A DNA stretch of 64,000 nucleotides from contig CP036272.1 of NCBI GenBank assembly GCA_007745635.1, forward strand, positions 4,778,375 to 4,842,374, in the 5' to 3' direction. The notes below the pieces were generated by a model. It made no database searches, had not been told where the DNA came from, and saw only the letters and a list, made by a program, of their open reading frames with translations. The position numbers and the translations under genes are program-made. Positions 18,767 to 25,235 of this stretch are shown piece by piece (the stretch's first letter is position 1; each line of letters begins with the position of its first letter). Source of the stretch: Stieleria bergensis (lineage in GTDB: Bacteria > Planctomycetota > Planctomycetia > Pirellulales > Pirellulaceae).

Positions 18767-18803
18767 GACCGACGTTGAAACGAAGTGCGCAGGGTGTGAT
18801 GGG

Positions 18804-18828
18804 TCAATTGGTGGGTGCAAGCACGGCA
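18804..18828 (-). repeat. Dispersed 25-bp intergenic repeat, copy A
   Basis: On the minus strand it reads tgccgtgcttgcacccacca followed by attga. It matches 24 of 25 bases at 37644-37668 and is related to 54720-54743. It lies between the convergent coiled-coil and sheath genes. Confidence 0.85.
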
Positions 18829-18852
18829 ACCTACGGTGTGCGCTGGTGTCGC

Positions 18853-20361
18853 TTAACTCCAAGGACCGGTCAACGCTGAGACTGGCTGGGCGATCGACTG
18901 AAAACGCAACACGCGGACGGCATTGCGATTCACGAAGCTAACAAGTGGCATGATGCCATGCGATAGAATCTCGGTCGCCAACGCCTCAGGCAGATAGACC
19001 TCGGCACACGGCTTGAGCTGTGATTCCTGATCCTCATCGGTGTAGCTCAGGCTGGGCAGATCATCCAGTTGAAGACGATCACCGGGATCCATTGCCAGAC
19101 CTGACTGGACAAAGCTTTGTCCCAGCAAGATCCCGGCCGCGATCGCGGGGCTTCCCCACAGCAACTGATCGTGCTGTGCAACTGGATCATCGATTTCTTC
19201 GAAACGAATCGCATCGGTCTCCTCGCCATACTTACCGTAGGGCAGACGCATAAGGGGACGCGGACCGACCAATCCCAACGAATCAGCGATCGCACTGCCG
19301 CGCAGGTCACTCCAAGCACTGGACGCCTCTGCGGTCAGCGTTCCTGCATTCAATTCAGGCCAAGCATCGACACCTAGCAACTGCGGGCTCGCGCCGGCAA
19401 TCGCACAAGCACCACAGGCTTTGGCGACGGCCGTCAATCGGCTTAACTGATCAATCTGTTGATCACTGGCTGCAAACGCATCAGCATGCAACACCACGGC
19501 GTATGGAGACTGCTGGGGCGCCACAACCAGTCGCTGATAGAGCGGACTGGATTGCAAGTCCGATCCTGCGGGACCGACCAACTGGCCTAATTCGGCCTTC
19601 TTGGCGTCCAAGACAAACAACTGAATCGATTCTTCACCGGTCAGCTCACGAACGATCCAATGCAAGCCACGCCAGTTGGATTCCAAAGTCTGGAACGCGG
19701 GCCAGTGCAACAGGCGACACAACTGCTGGGAGATCGCTTCGTCGGCCCACTGGATGTACTGATCTTGGCGAGGGTCAGCGGCGGGCTGCACATGCGGGGC
19801 AACGATCTGATGAATCAGCTGATCGATGCTCGCGGAGGCTGCGCCGGTGGCTTGCGTTGCGCCGGTCGTCGCCCCAAGCAAACGCTGCAAAGTCTCTGTA
19901 TCGTTTTCGTCTGTTGAAGCGCTGTCCGCAGTGGCCTCGCTCGCGGGCGAATCCTGTTCAGAGTCAGCCATTGTCTGCGAGAGCTGGCGCAATTCAGTCG
20001 CGGCACTTTCAAAGGTGCTCACATCACCTAACCGAGAACGCAAGTCGCGCAAACGCTTGAACACATCCAGGTGTTGGTACAGAAAGTCCGGTTCAAACGA
20101 CTCCAGTTCCTCGAATGGAATCTCAATCATCTGTGTTGAATCTTCGGTGAACGGGACTTTGACCAAGGGATTCATCTTCCCCATCACATCGTCAAAGTTA
20201 TCGATGTCCACTCGAACGGGTTTCCGTTGATCGATCGGCGACCCCGTCTTATCGCCGGACAAATCAGCAATCAGCAGGATCTTCAGCGGGGATTCGGGAT
20301 CGCGACGGGGACGATCAGGGGCTGAACCAAATCCAAAATCAGAACCAACAAGATTTGACAC
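18853..20361 (-). CDS. Fused TssB-TssC type VI secretion sheath protein
   Basis: A 502-residue protein. Residues 24-115 match TssB/VipA: ILLIADLSG, RKPVRVDIDNFDDVMGKMNP and the FEELESFEPDFL helix. After an acidic linker (about 118-150) residues 165-495 match TssC/VipB: IDQLIHQIVAP, WPAFQTLESNWRGLHWIV, the LPYGKYGEETDAI loop, LLWGSPAIAAGILL and the C-terminal beta-hairpin MPLVSFVNRNAVR. In known systems TssB and TssC are separate chains of about 165 and 490 residues that form the contractile sheath around the Hcp tube; here both are on one shortened chain. The gene is 55 bp after the remnant of a small gene split by an IS element. It is the clearest sign of a contractile injection apparatus in the window. 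Confidence 0.8.
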   Translation of the reverse strand: MSNLVGSDFGFGSAPDRPRRDPESPLKILLIADLSGDKTGSPIDQRKPVRVDIDNFDDVMGKMNPLVKVPFTEDSTQMIEIPFEELESFEPDFLYQHLDVFKRLRDLRSRLGDVSTFESAATELRQLSQTMADSEQDSPASEATADSASTDENDTETLQRLLGATTGATQATGAASASIDQLIHQIVAPHVQPAADPRQDQYIQWADEAISQQLCRLLHWPAFQTLESNWRGLHWIVRELTGEESIQLFVLDAKKAELGQLVGPAGSDLQSSPLYQRLVVAPQQSPYAVVLHADAFAASDQQIDQLSRLTAVAKACGACAIAGASPQLLGVDAWPELNAGTLTAEASSAWSDLRGSAIADSLGLVGPRPLMRLPYGKYGEETDAIRFEEIDDPVAQHDQLLWGSPAIAAGILLGQSFVQSGLAMDPGDRLQLDDLPSLSYTDEDQESQLKPCAEVYLPEALATEILSHGIMPLVSFVNRNAVRVLRFQSIAQPVSALTGPWS

Positions 20362-20519
20362 AATTGACTCAGGGGTACGGATGGTTTGGGGGGGAACAAG
20401 AAAGAGTGCAGTGAATTAAGAAGCTTGCTTCGCATCACGGAAGCCTGCTTTGTAACCTGCTCGGAACGCTTGATTAAGCAACGTTGCATAGTGGTTGGCG
20501 CTACGCGGATCTCGGCACG

Positions 20520-20523
20520 ACAT
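20520..20523. repeat. Target-site duplication ACAT, left copy
   Basis: Identical to ACAT at 21814-21817 on the other side of the IS; a 4-bp duplication fits the IS3 family (3-5 bp). Confidence 0.85.
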
Positions 20524-20551
20524 TGGAATGCCCCCGAAACTTGGTCCAGGG

Positions 20552-21406
20552 TTATGAAGGTAGGGATTGGGTTACTGAATCACATTCGTTGTGCCGCTTC
20601 GACGTAAGGAGCGCAGCGACTGGAGTTGAAGCGGCACAACGGGTCGCGAACTCCGCAGGAGTAAGCCCGCTCAGCGAGCTGTGGGGACGTCGATGGTTGT
20701 ACGTCGATCTCCATTGCCCGATTACCTGTTGCGCTTCGGCAAGCGTGCTGAACGCTTCGCAGGACAAGCACTCGTCACGAAACCGGCTGTGGAAGCTCTC
20801 GACATAGCCGTTCTCCCAGGGGCTACCTGGTTCAATGAACGATGTGCCGACATCAATGCGTCCAAGGAAATCGCGGACGCGGCGACTGATGAACTCTGGT
20901 CCGTTGTCACTTCGGATAAATGCCGGAATGCCTCGAATTGCAAACACATCCACTAGAAGGGCAACCAAGTCATCGCCGGTGAACCGGCGTGAGACCTCCA
21001 AGGCGATGCATTCTCGTGAGTACTCATCGATCAACGAAAGGATCTTCACTGACCGCCCATTGATTGTTCGATCAAAGATAAAGTCAATCGACCAAACGTG
21101 ATTGATGCGTTCGGCGCGGCGACGGCAGATCCCTCCTGAAACGCTTCCAAGCCTGCGTTTCTTCGTCTTTCTTCGTGGCACTCGAAGACCTTCTCGTTTC
21201 CAAAGCCGATAGATTCGTTTGTAATTCACTGTCCATCCTTCGCGGCGTAACATCCGCGTGATCATCCGGTAGCCGTAGCGGGGGAATTCTCGAACCAGTT
21301 CGTAAATGCGGCGAAGCAATCGCTCTTCGTCGCTCTTGGATTTCGCTTGGTACCGATGAGTACTCCGCGGTTGGCCAAGCGTTTTGCATGCCCGACGTTC
21401 TGACAC
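20552..21406 (-). CDS. IS3-family transposase OrfB (DDE integrase core)
   Basis: A 284-residue product from the first in-frame ATG; the natural protein is probably the OrfAB fusion made by -1 frameshifting, since the frame is open upstream to the end of orfA and continues LLSPTRRREAVAKAQKSFAV. The HTH_21-like segment (FPRYGYRMITRMLRREGWTV) is followed by the rve integrase core with the DDE triad: D in WSIDFIFD, D in FIRSDNGPEF and E in ENGYVESFHSRFRDE. It ends with the family's YNHRRPHSSL motif. It catalyses cutting and joining of the IS ends. No inactivating change is seen. Confidence 0.92.
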   Translation of the reverse strand: MSERRACKTLGQPRSTHRYQAKSKSDEERLLRRIYELVREFPRYGYRMITRMLRREGWTVNYKRIYRLWKREGLRVPRRKTKKRRLGSVSGGICRRRAERINHVWSIDFIFDRTINGRSVKILSLIDEYSRECIALEVSRRFTGDDLVALLVDVFAIRGIPAFIRSDNGPEFISRRVRDFLGRIDVGTSFIEPGSPWENGYVESFHSRFRDECLSCEAFSTLAEAQQVIGQWRSTYNHRRPHSSLSGLTPAEFATRCAASTPVAALLTSKRHNECDSVTQSLPS

Positions 21407-21456
21407 TGCAAAGGATTTCTGAGCCTTTGCAACAGCCTCACGTCGTCGCGTCGGGC

Positions 21457-21741
21457 TCAGAAGTTTCCCTCTGCAGCCATCTTGAGGATCTTCTTGTCTA
21501 GCTCGGCCTCGGCGAGAAGCTCTTTGAGTCGTTGATTCTCGACTTCAAGCTCACGAAGTCGTTTTGCTTCATCCGACTTCATTCCGCCATACAGTTTCTT
21601 CCAACGCTCCCAGGTCGTTACGCTGATTTCAAGCGTTTGAAACACCTCGGCCTCTGTCTTGCCCGCCGCCATCATCGCATCGCCTTCTTGAATCGCCTTC
21701 ACGATCTGCTCGGGTTTCCGTCGTTTGCGTTTCTTAGTCAT
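21457..21741 (-). CDS. IS3-family transposase OrfA
   Basis: A 94-residue helix-turn-helix protein (HTH_8 type: PEQIVKAIQEGDAMMAAGKT, then ISVTTWERWKKLYGG) with a C-terminal leucine zipper (LRELEVENQRLKELLAEAEL). It binds the IS ends and is the first half of the OrfAB transposase. Its last codons contain the heptamer G GGA AAC (plus-strand 21463-21469), which fits a -1 ribosomal frameshift into orfB; the shifted product reads EGN-LLSPTRRR. Confidence 0.92.
   Translation of the reverse strand: MTKKRKRRKPEQIVKAIQEGDAMMAAGKTEAEVFQTLEISVTTWERWKKLYGGMKSDEAKRLRELEVENQRLKELLAEAELDKKILKMAAEGNF
21463..21469 (-). promoter_or_regulatory. Probable -1 frameshift heptamer GGGAAAC
   Basis: On the minus strand, the codons GAG GGA AAC TTC TGA close orfA. 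The heptamer G-GGA-AAC fits the X-XXY-YYZ rule for tandem slippage, and slipping back one base reads straight into orfB with the residues conserved at this point in IS3 OrfAB fusions. Confidence 0.7.
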
Positions 21742-21813
21742 AAAAAGTCTCCTTTGGCCAGCTCGGCCGGTAAACCTTCATAACAGATGGATTAGTTTTT
21801 GGGGAGCACGCCA

Positions 21814-21817
21814 ACAT
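21814..21817. repeat. Target-site duplication ACAT, right copy
   Basis: Matches 20520-20523; deletion of one copy with the IS restores a 62-codon reading frame. Confidence 0.85.
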
Positions 21818-21898
21818 GACCACCCGATCACTGGCTGAGACGACATCGTATTGCTGTTCCTTCGCAACCACACGATACGTTTCTTGGTCATCATTCAT

Positions 21899-22134
21899 CA
21901 GTGCACTCCACTTGCAATGTAAGTTGCCACGCAATGGGCATCCAACCGAGCTTGATTTTACAGATTCGTAACGTCTATACGGGCAGGTAGCGTGAATTAA
22001 TCTGCTTGAACCGCCCTAAAAGACAAGGCACGCGGCGCATGGACGGGTTTTGCGGTATATTTGCTTAGACCGCAGCGGTGAATTCGCGTGAGGCCGTTTG
22101 GCCATTTGATCCGCCATCACAGAAGAGACCTTCG
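21899..22134. promoter_or_regulatory. Divergent intergenic region of the sheath/PAAR cluster
   Basis: This 236-bp stretch separates the minus-strand small gene plus sheath fusion from the plus-strand alanine-rich/parvulin/PAAR/methyltransferase genes, so it should hold both promoters. AT-rich segments near 21955-21980 and 22050-22066 (gcggtatatttgctt) are the likeliest sites, but no consensus pair stands out. Confidence 0.4.
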
Positions 22135-23190
22135 ATGCCATGCTTTTGCCAGCCCCAGGCAGCCCAAATGCTTGCCGCACTTCCGGCGTTGCCTGCCATG
22201 GAGATCCCAGCGTTGCCCGCTGGTGCAGGTTCAGCTGCCGCTGCCGCTTCGATGGCAGCGGCGATGAGCGCAGCATTATCGATGGCTGCTAGCCTGGAAG
22301 CCATGCTCGGATTGCCGATTCCAGCTTTGTCTGCCGAAGGGGTTGCAGCTTTAGAAGCCATGGCCAGTGTGGAAGGCGAACTCGGCATTGGCATGACCGC
22401 CCCTTCAGCACAGGCAGAACTCTCACTCGCCGCTGGCTCGTTAAACCTGGCGGCTCCAACCTTAGGAGAACTAGGCGCAGCTCTGGGGCCTGCCGCCGAA
22501 CCGATGGGTGCCCTGCCCGAAATGCTGGCATTGAGCGCAGCCATCGAAGCCAGCTTAGGAATCAACATGGCCTTGCCAGGCGCGGCGGCCAGTTTTGAAG
22601 CCGCGATGGACGCAGCCATGGAAGCCGCCGTCGCCTTAGAAGCCAGTCCAGCCGCCGGTGTTTCTGCAGAGCTTGCAATGGGATTGCCGCTCGCCGCCCG
22701 CGCGTTGAACGCTGCACTTGCCTTGGGTTTACCGCTGGGTGATCCGCCGGCGATGGCTGCGGAACTCGCGGCGACGGCTGAACTTACAATGCCCCCGTTA
22801 GACATGACGCCTGCTGAAATGGGACAGGTCAGTGCAGGTATGGTTGACTTGGGGCTGGTTGCTCCAGTTGCCGGTGGCATGCCCTCGCTCCCAGCGATCC
22901 CGGCCATGGAAGCCACCGCTGCCGAGCTCGCCGCGAACCTGGAGGCCGCCGCCGAGATCGCCGCCAGCATGGACCTAAGCGTCAGTCCCAGCATGAGCCT
23001 GGCCGCGGGAATGCCCGCAATCGAAGCGGCGCCCATGGAGTTCGCATTGGCCATGGCGGCACCGGAACTCGGTGGCTTGCCAAGTATGGGCGACATGCAA
23101 GTGGCCGCTGCGATGGCGGCTAGCTTTGAAGGCAGCGCTCCCTCGTTGCTTTCCAGCGTCCCTTGCCCCAATATTTTTTGCTCGGCCTAA
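22135..23190 (+). CDS. Alanine-rich low-complexity protein of the sheath/PAAR cluster
   Basis: A 351-residue product from the ATG at 22135. It is made almost wholly of Ala, Leu, Met, Pro, Gly, Ser and Glu, contains a single Arg, and has no Lys, His, Tyr or Trp. It starts MPCFCQP and ends PCPNIFCSA, so a pair of Cys sits at each end. The middle reads as successive amphipathic or hydrophobic helices of about 15-25 residues broken by Pro/Gly (for example AASFEAAMDAAMEAAVALEA). No known family is recognised. Its place 43 bp before the parvulin and upstream of PAAR suggests a secreted or membrane-active partner of that system; this is inference. A long antisense frame covers the same DNA but has poorer context. 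Confidence 0.6.
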   Translation: MPCFCQPQAAQMLAALPALPAMEIPALPAGAGSAAAAASMAAAMSAALSMAASLEAMLGLPIPALSAEGVAALEAMASVEGELGIGMTAPSAQAELSLAAGSLNLAAPTLGELGAALGPAAEPMGALPEMLALSAAIEASLGINMALPGAAASFEAAMDAAMEAAVALEASPAAGVSAELAMGLPLAARALNAALALGLPLGDPPAMAAELAATAELTMPPLDMTPAEMGQVSAGMVDLGLVAPVAGGMPSLPAIPAMEATAAELAANLEAAAEIAASMDLSVSPSMSLAAGMPAIEAAPMEFALAMAAPELGGLPSMGDMQVAAAMAASFEGSAPSLLSSVPCPNIFCSA

Positions 23191-23233
23191 CAGTCACTTC
23201 AGCCCGTTCGTTGTTCCACCGAGTCGTTATTCC

Positions 23234-23518
23234 ATGTTGCGAATCCGAGCCAGACACATTCAGCTGTCCAGTCCTGACGTTGCCAACCAGGTCATGCAGC
23301 TTTGGCAGGCCGGTGAGAACTTTGCTGACCTTGCCAAACGTTATTCAGAATGCTCAACCGCTGTCCAGGGAGGCAGCTTGGGGCACTTCGGTCCCGGACA
23401 AATGAGCCCCGAGATCGATGCGGTTTGCATGCGTGGAGAACCGGGCGGTGTGTATGGTCCCATCCAAACGGCCCATGGCATTCATCTGGTAGAAGTCATC
23501 GAACGAGCAGAAGTTTGA
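23234..23518 (+). CDS. Small parvulin-type peptidyl-prolyl isomerase
   Basis: A 94-residue single-domain parvulin: RARHIQLSSPDVANQV at the N terminus, FADLAKRYSECSTAVQGGSL, the GHFGPGQMSPEIDA core and HGIHLVEVIE at the end. It matches PpiC/Par10 in length and lacks a signal peptide, so it acts in the cytoplasm. It would speed cis-trans isomerisation of prolyl bonds; with a Pro-rich PAAR protein and a Pro-rich alanine protein as neighbours, a role in folding cluster products is plausible. Confidence 0.88.
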   Translation: MLRIRARHIQLSSPDVANQVMQLWQAGENFADLAKRYSECSTAVQGGSLGHFGPGQMSPEIDAVCMRGEPGGVYGPIQTAHGIHLVEVIERAEV

Positions 23519-23672
23519 CCGATTCTGTTCATCTGGCTCTGCTGGATGACGAAGACTAAACGAATCACCGAAAGACAACATCACATTGAATCCATCACGG
23601 ATTCGCACTCACTTACGATCGCCTCTGCGGCGAGTTCATCCGACACACCTTCATTTCCTTGAGGCCCCTGCC

Positions 23673-24056
23673 ATGCCATCCGCTGCGACACTTGGCGATT
23701 CAATCAAACAGGATGCACCTCATTGCCATGCACCGATCCACCCGGCTGCCCCCACACCGACGCCGGTTGCTCATCCAGCCTTGCCATTAACGATCATCAA
23801 GGGTGCACCAACGGTGATGATATCAAACAAACCGGCCGCCCGAGTCAGTGACCAATCAACACCGTGCATGTTGCCCAGCTGTGTCCCCGCTGGACCTGGG
23901 ATCATCAGCAAAGGCTCTGCCACAGTGATGATCGGCGGCATGCCTGCAGCACGGGTCAACGACATGACCGCTCATGCCAGCTGTGTTGCGCCGATTCCCA
24001 GCCCCGTTGGCAAGGTGATTGGTCCAGGGGTGGCGACGGTACAGATCGGAGGCTGA
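23673..24056 (+). CDS. PAAR-domain spike protein
   Basis: A 127-residue protein with the literal PAAR sequence twice, at residues 54-57 (NKPAARVSD) and 91-94 (GMPAARVND), each in a beta-hairpin repeat with Gly-rich turns (KGAPTVMIS, KGSATVMIGG, GPGVATVQIGG). His and Cys residues near 17-23, 65-70 and 101-104 are candidate zinc ligands. PAAR proteins form the sharp zinc-bound tip on VgrG spikes of type VI secretion and related contractile systems. There is no toxin extension, so it is a bare tip. Only 8 bp separate its stop from the methyltransferase start. Confidence 0.9.
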   Translation: MPSAATLGDSIKQDAPHCHAPIHPAAPTPTPVAHPALPLTIIKGAPTVMISNKPAARVSDQSTPCMLPSCVPAGPGIISKGSATVMIGGMPAARVNDMTAHASCVAPIPSPVGKVIGPGVATVQIGG

Positions 24057-24064
24057 TTGTCAGA

Positions 24065-25213
24065 GTGAAACTATCGCATTTCCAGACGTTCGCCCCTGTC
24101 TGCCCGGTGTGTCGAACGCAACGAGGCAGCGACAACGCATTGGTCATCGCTAATGTCTTTGACGGGGACGATCAAGTCATCCAACACGGGATGCTGCATT
24201 GCAGCGAAGCCAGTTGCCAGCACGAGTATCCAATCATCGACGGGATCCCCATCATCGTCGAGTCGCTTCGCACCTACCTGCCTCAACAGCTTGCCGATTT
24301 ACTGTATCGAACGGATTTGCCAGCTGACACGCTCAGTTTGATTGGCGATTGCTGCGGCCCGGGCAGTGAGTTCGACGCCAAACGCCAGCAATTGAGCACC
24401 TATTGCTGGGACCATTACGGTGACCTGTTGCCGGTCGACCTGAGAGAACCGCCACACAGCGCGTTCGTTTCCCAAACCGACCAGGAGTGCTCTGGAAGCA
24501 TGACACGCGTGCTTCATGCAGCACTCGATCGCTGCTCTGAAACCATAGCGTCTGGCGCTGATTTAGGCCCAGGACCGTTGCTAGATGTGGGCTGCTCCGT
24601 TGGCCGAGCCGCCTTCGAACTGGCCGCGAGGTATCAACAACCGGTGCTTGGCATCGACATCAACCTGGGCATGTTGCGAATCGCGGCAAAGATCCTCCGC
24701 GATGGCTTGGTTCGCTATGATCGCCGGCGGGTTGGCATGGTCTATGATCGCATCGAACATGAACTGAAATTCTCTGCGGCGGAGTTCGTGGACTTTTGGG
24801 CCTGTGATGCTCAAGCGTTGCCGTTTGCGGAAAACAGCGTCGCTGGCATTTGCGGAATGAACATCTTGGACAGCATTCATTCACCGACACAACTGCTTTT
24901 CGAAATCAGCCGAGTTCTGCAGCCTAACTCCTCCGTCGTACTGAGCTGCCCTTACGACTGGACACCGTCTGCTACCACCGTCGAGCAGTGGATCGGTGGC
25001 CATTCACAACGCAGCGTCGATGGCGGTGCCGCGGAACCGATGCTGAGACGTCTGCTTTCTGGGACAGAACCAAGCATTCCTCTAAAGCTGATTGATGAAC
25101 AAAATCTGCCCTGGCACCTGCGACTGCATTCACGCAGTCGTGTGACCTATGATTGCCACGTCACGCTCTCACAGAAACTCGCTGAGCGCCAGCCCGCCCC
25201 CACAGTACAATAA
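24065..25213 (+). CDS. Class I SAM-dependent methyltransferase with zinc-ribbon-like N terminus
   Basis: A 382-residue protein with a GTG start 8 bp after the PAAR stop. The N terminus has CPVC (residues 13 and 16) and a later CSEASC, giving a Trm112-like zinc ribbon (QHEYPIIDGIPIIVE). The SAM-binding motif I is LLDVGCSVGRAAFELA from about residue 172, followed by VLGIDINLGMLRIA and ACDAQALPFAENSV, which are typical of the ubiE/BioC-type fold. The substrate is unknown. Tight linkage to the PAAR gene suggests it belongs to the same transcription unit; a link to the secretion apparatus is inference. Confidence 0.8.
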   Translation: MKLSHFQTFAPVCPVCRTQRGSDNALVIANVFDGDDQVIQHGMLHCSEASCQHEYPIIDGIPIIVESLRTYLPQQLADLLYRTDLPADTLSLIGDCCGPGSEFDAKRQQLSTYCWDHYGDLLPVDLREPPHSAFVSQTDQECSGSMTRVLHAALDRCSETIASGADLGPGPLLDVGCSVGRAAFELAARYQQPVLGIDINLGMLRIAAKILRDGLVRYDRRRVGMVYDRIEHELKFSAAEFVDFWACDAQALPFAENSVAGICGMNILDSIHSPTQLLFEISRVLQPNSSVVLSCPYDWTPSATTVEQWIGGHSQRSVDGGAAEPMLRRLLSGTEPSIPLKLIDEQNLPWHLRLHSRSRVTYDCHVTLSQKLAERQPAPTVQ

Positions 25214-25235
25214 GCAAACGCGGACGGCAGCTTCG

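Larger units (their letters stand above)
20524..21813 (-). mobile_element. IS3-family insertion sequence, 1290 bp
   Basis: The element begins TGGAATGCCCCCGAAAC on the left and, read from the right, TGGCGTGCTCCCCAAAAAC; these imperfect terminal repeats continue inward to a shared ggttatgaaggt-like segment about 35 bp from each tip. It carries orfA and orfB on the minus strand and is bounded by ACAT duplications at 20520-20523 and 21814-21817. All parts look intact, so it may still be mobile. It is oriented in the same direction as the downstream sheath gene, whose promoter it separates from the gene. Confidence 0.92.
20416..21898 (-). pseudogene. 62-codon gene split by an IS3-family insertion
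   Basis: Codons 1-28 run from the ATG at 21898 to 21815; the rest (34 codons plus TAA) runs from 20519 to 20416. Removing the IS (20524-21813) and one copy of the ACAT target duplication restores one uninterrupted frame of 62 residues, starting MNDDQETYRVVAKEQQYDV and ending AFRAGYKAGFRDAKQAS. The exact in-frame repair is strong evidence that this was one gene. The product has no recognised domain. It lies 55 bp upstream of the fused sheath gene and was probably the first gene of that operon. Confidence 0.85.

Noticed and set aside
21809..21898. MNDDQETYRVV fragment as an MbtH-like protein
   Set aside because: The start resembles MbtH proteins superficially, but the restored 62-residue sequence lacks the MbtH Trp and Pro signature and there is no peptide synthetase nearby.
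22065..23171. Long minus-strand frame opposite the alanine-rich gene
   Set aside because: It mirrors the low-complexity of the plus strand. The plus strand fits the direction of the following parvulin, PAAR and methyltransferase genes and has distinctive terminal Cys motifs.
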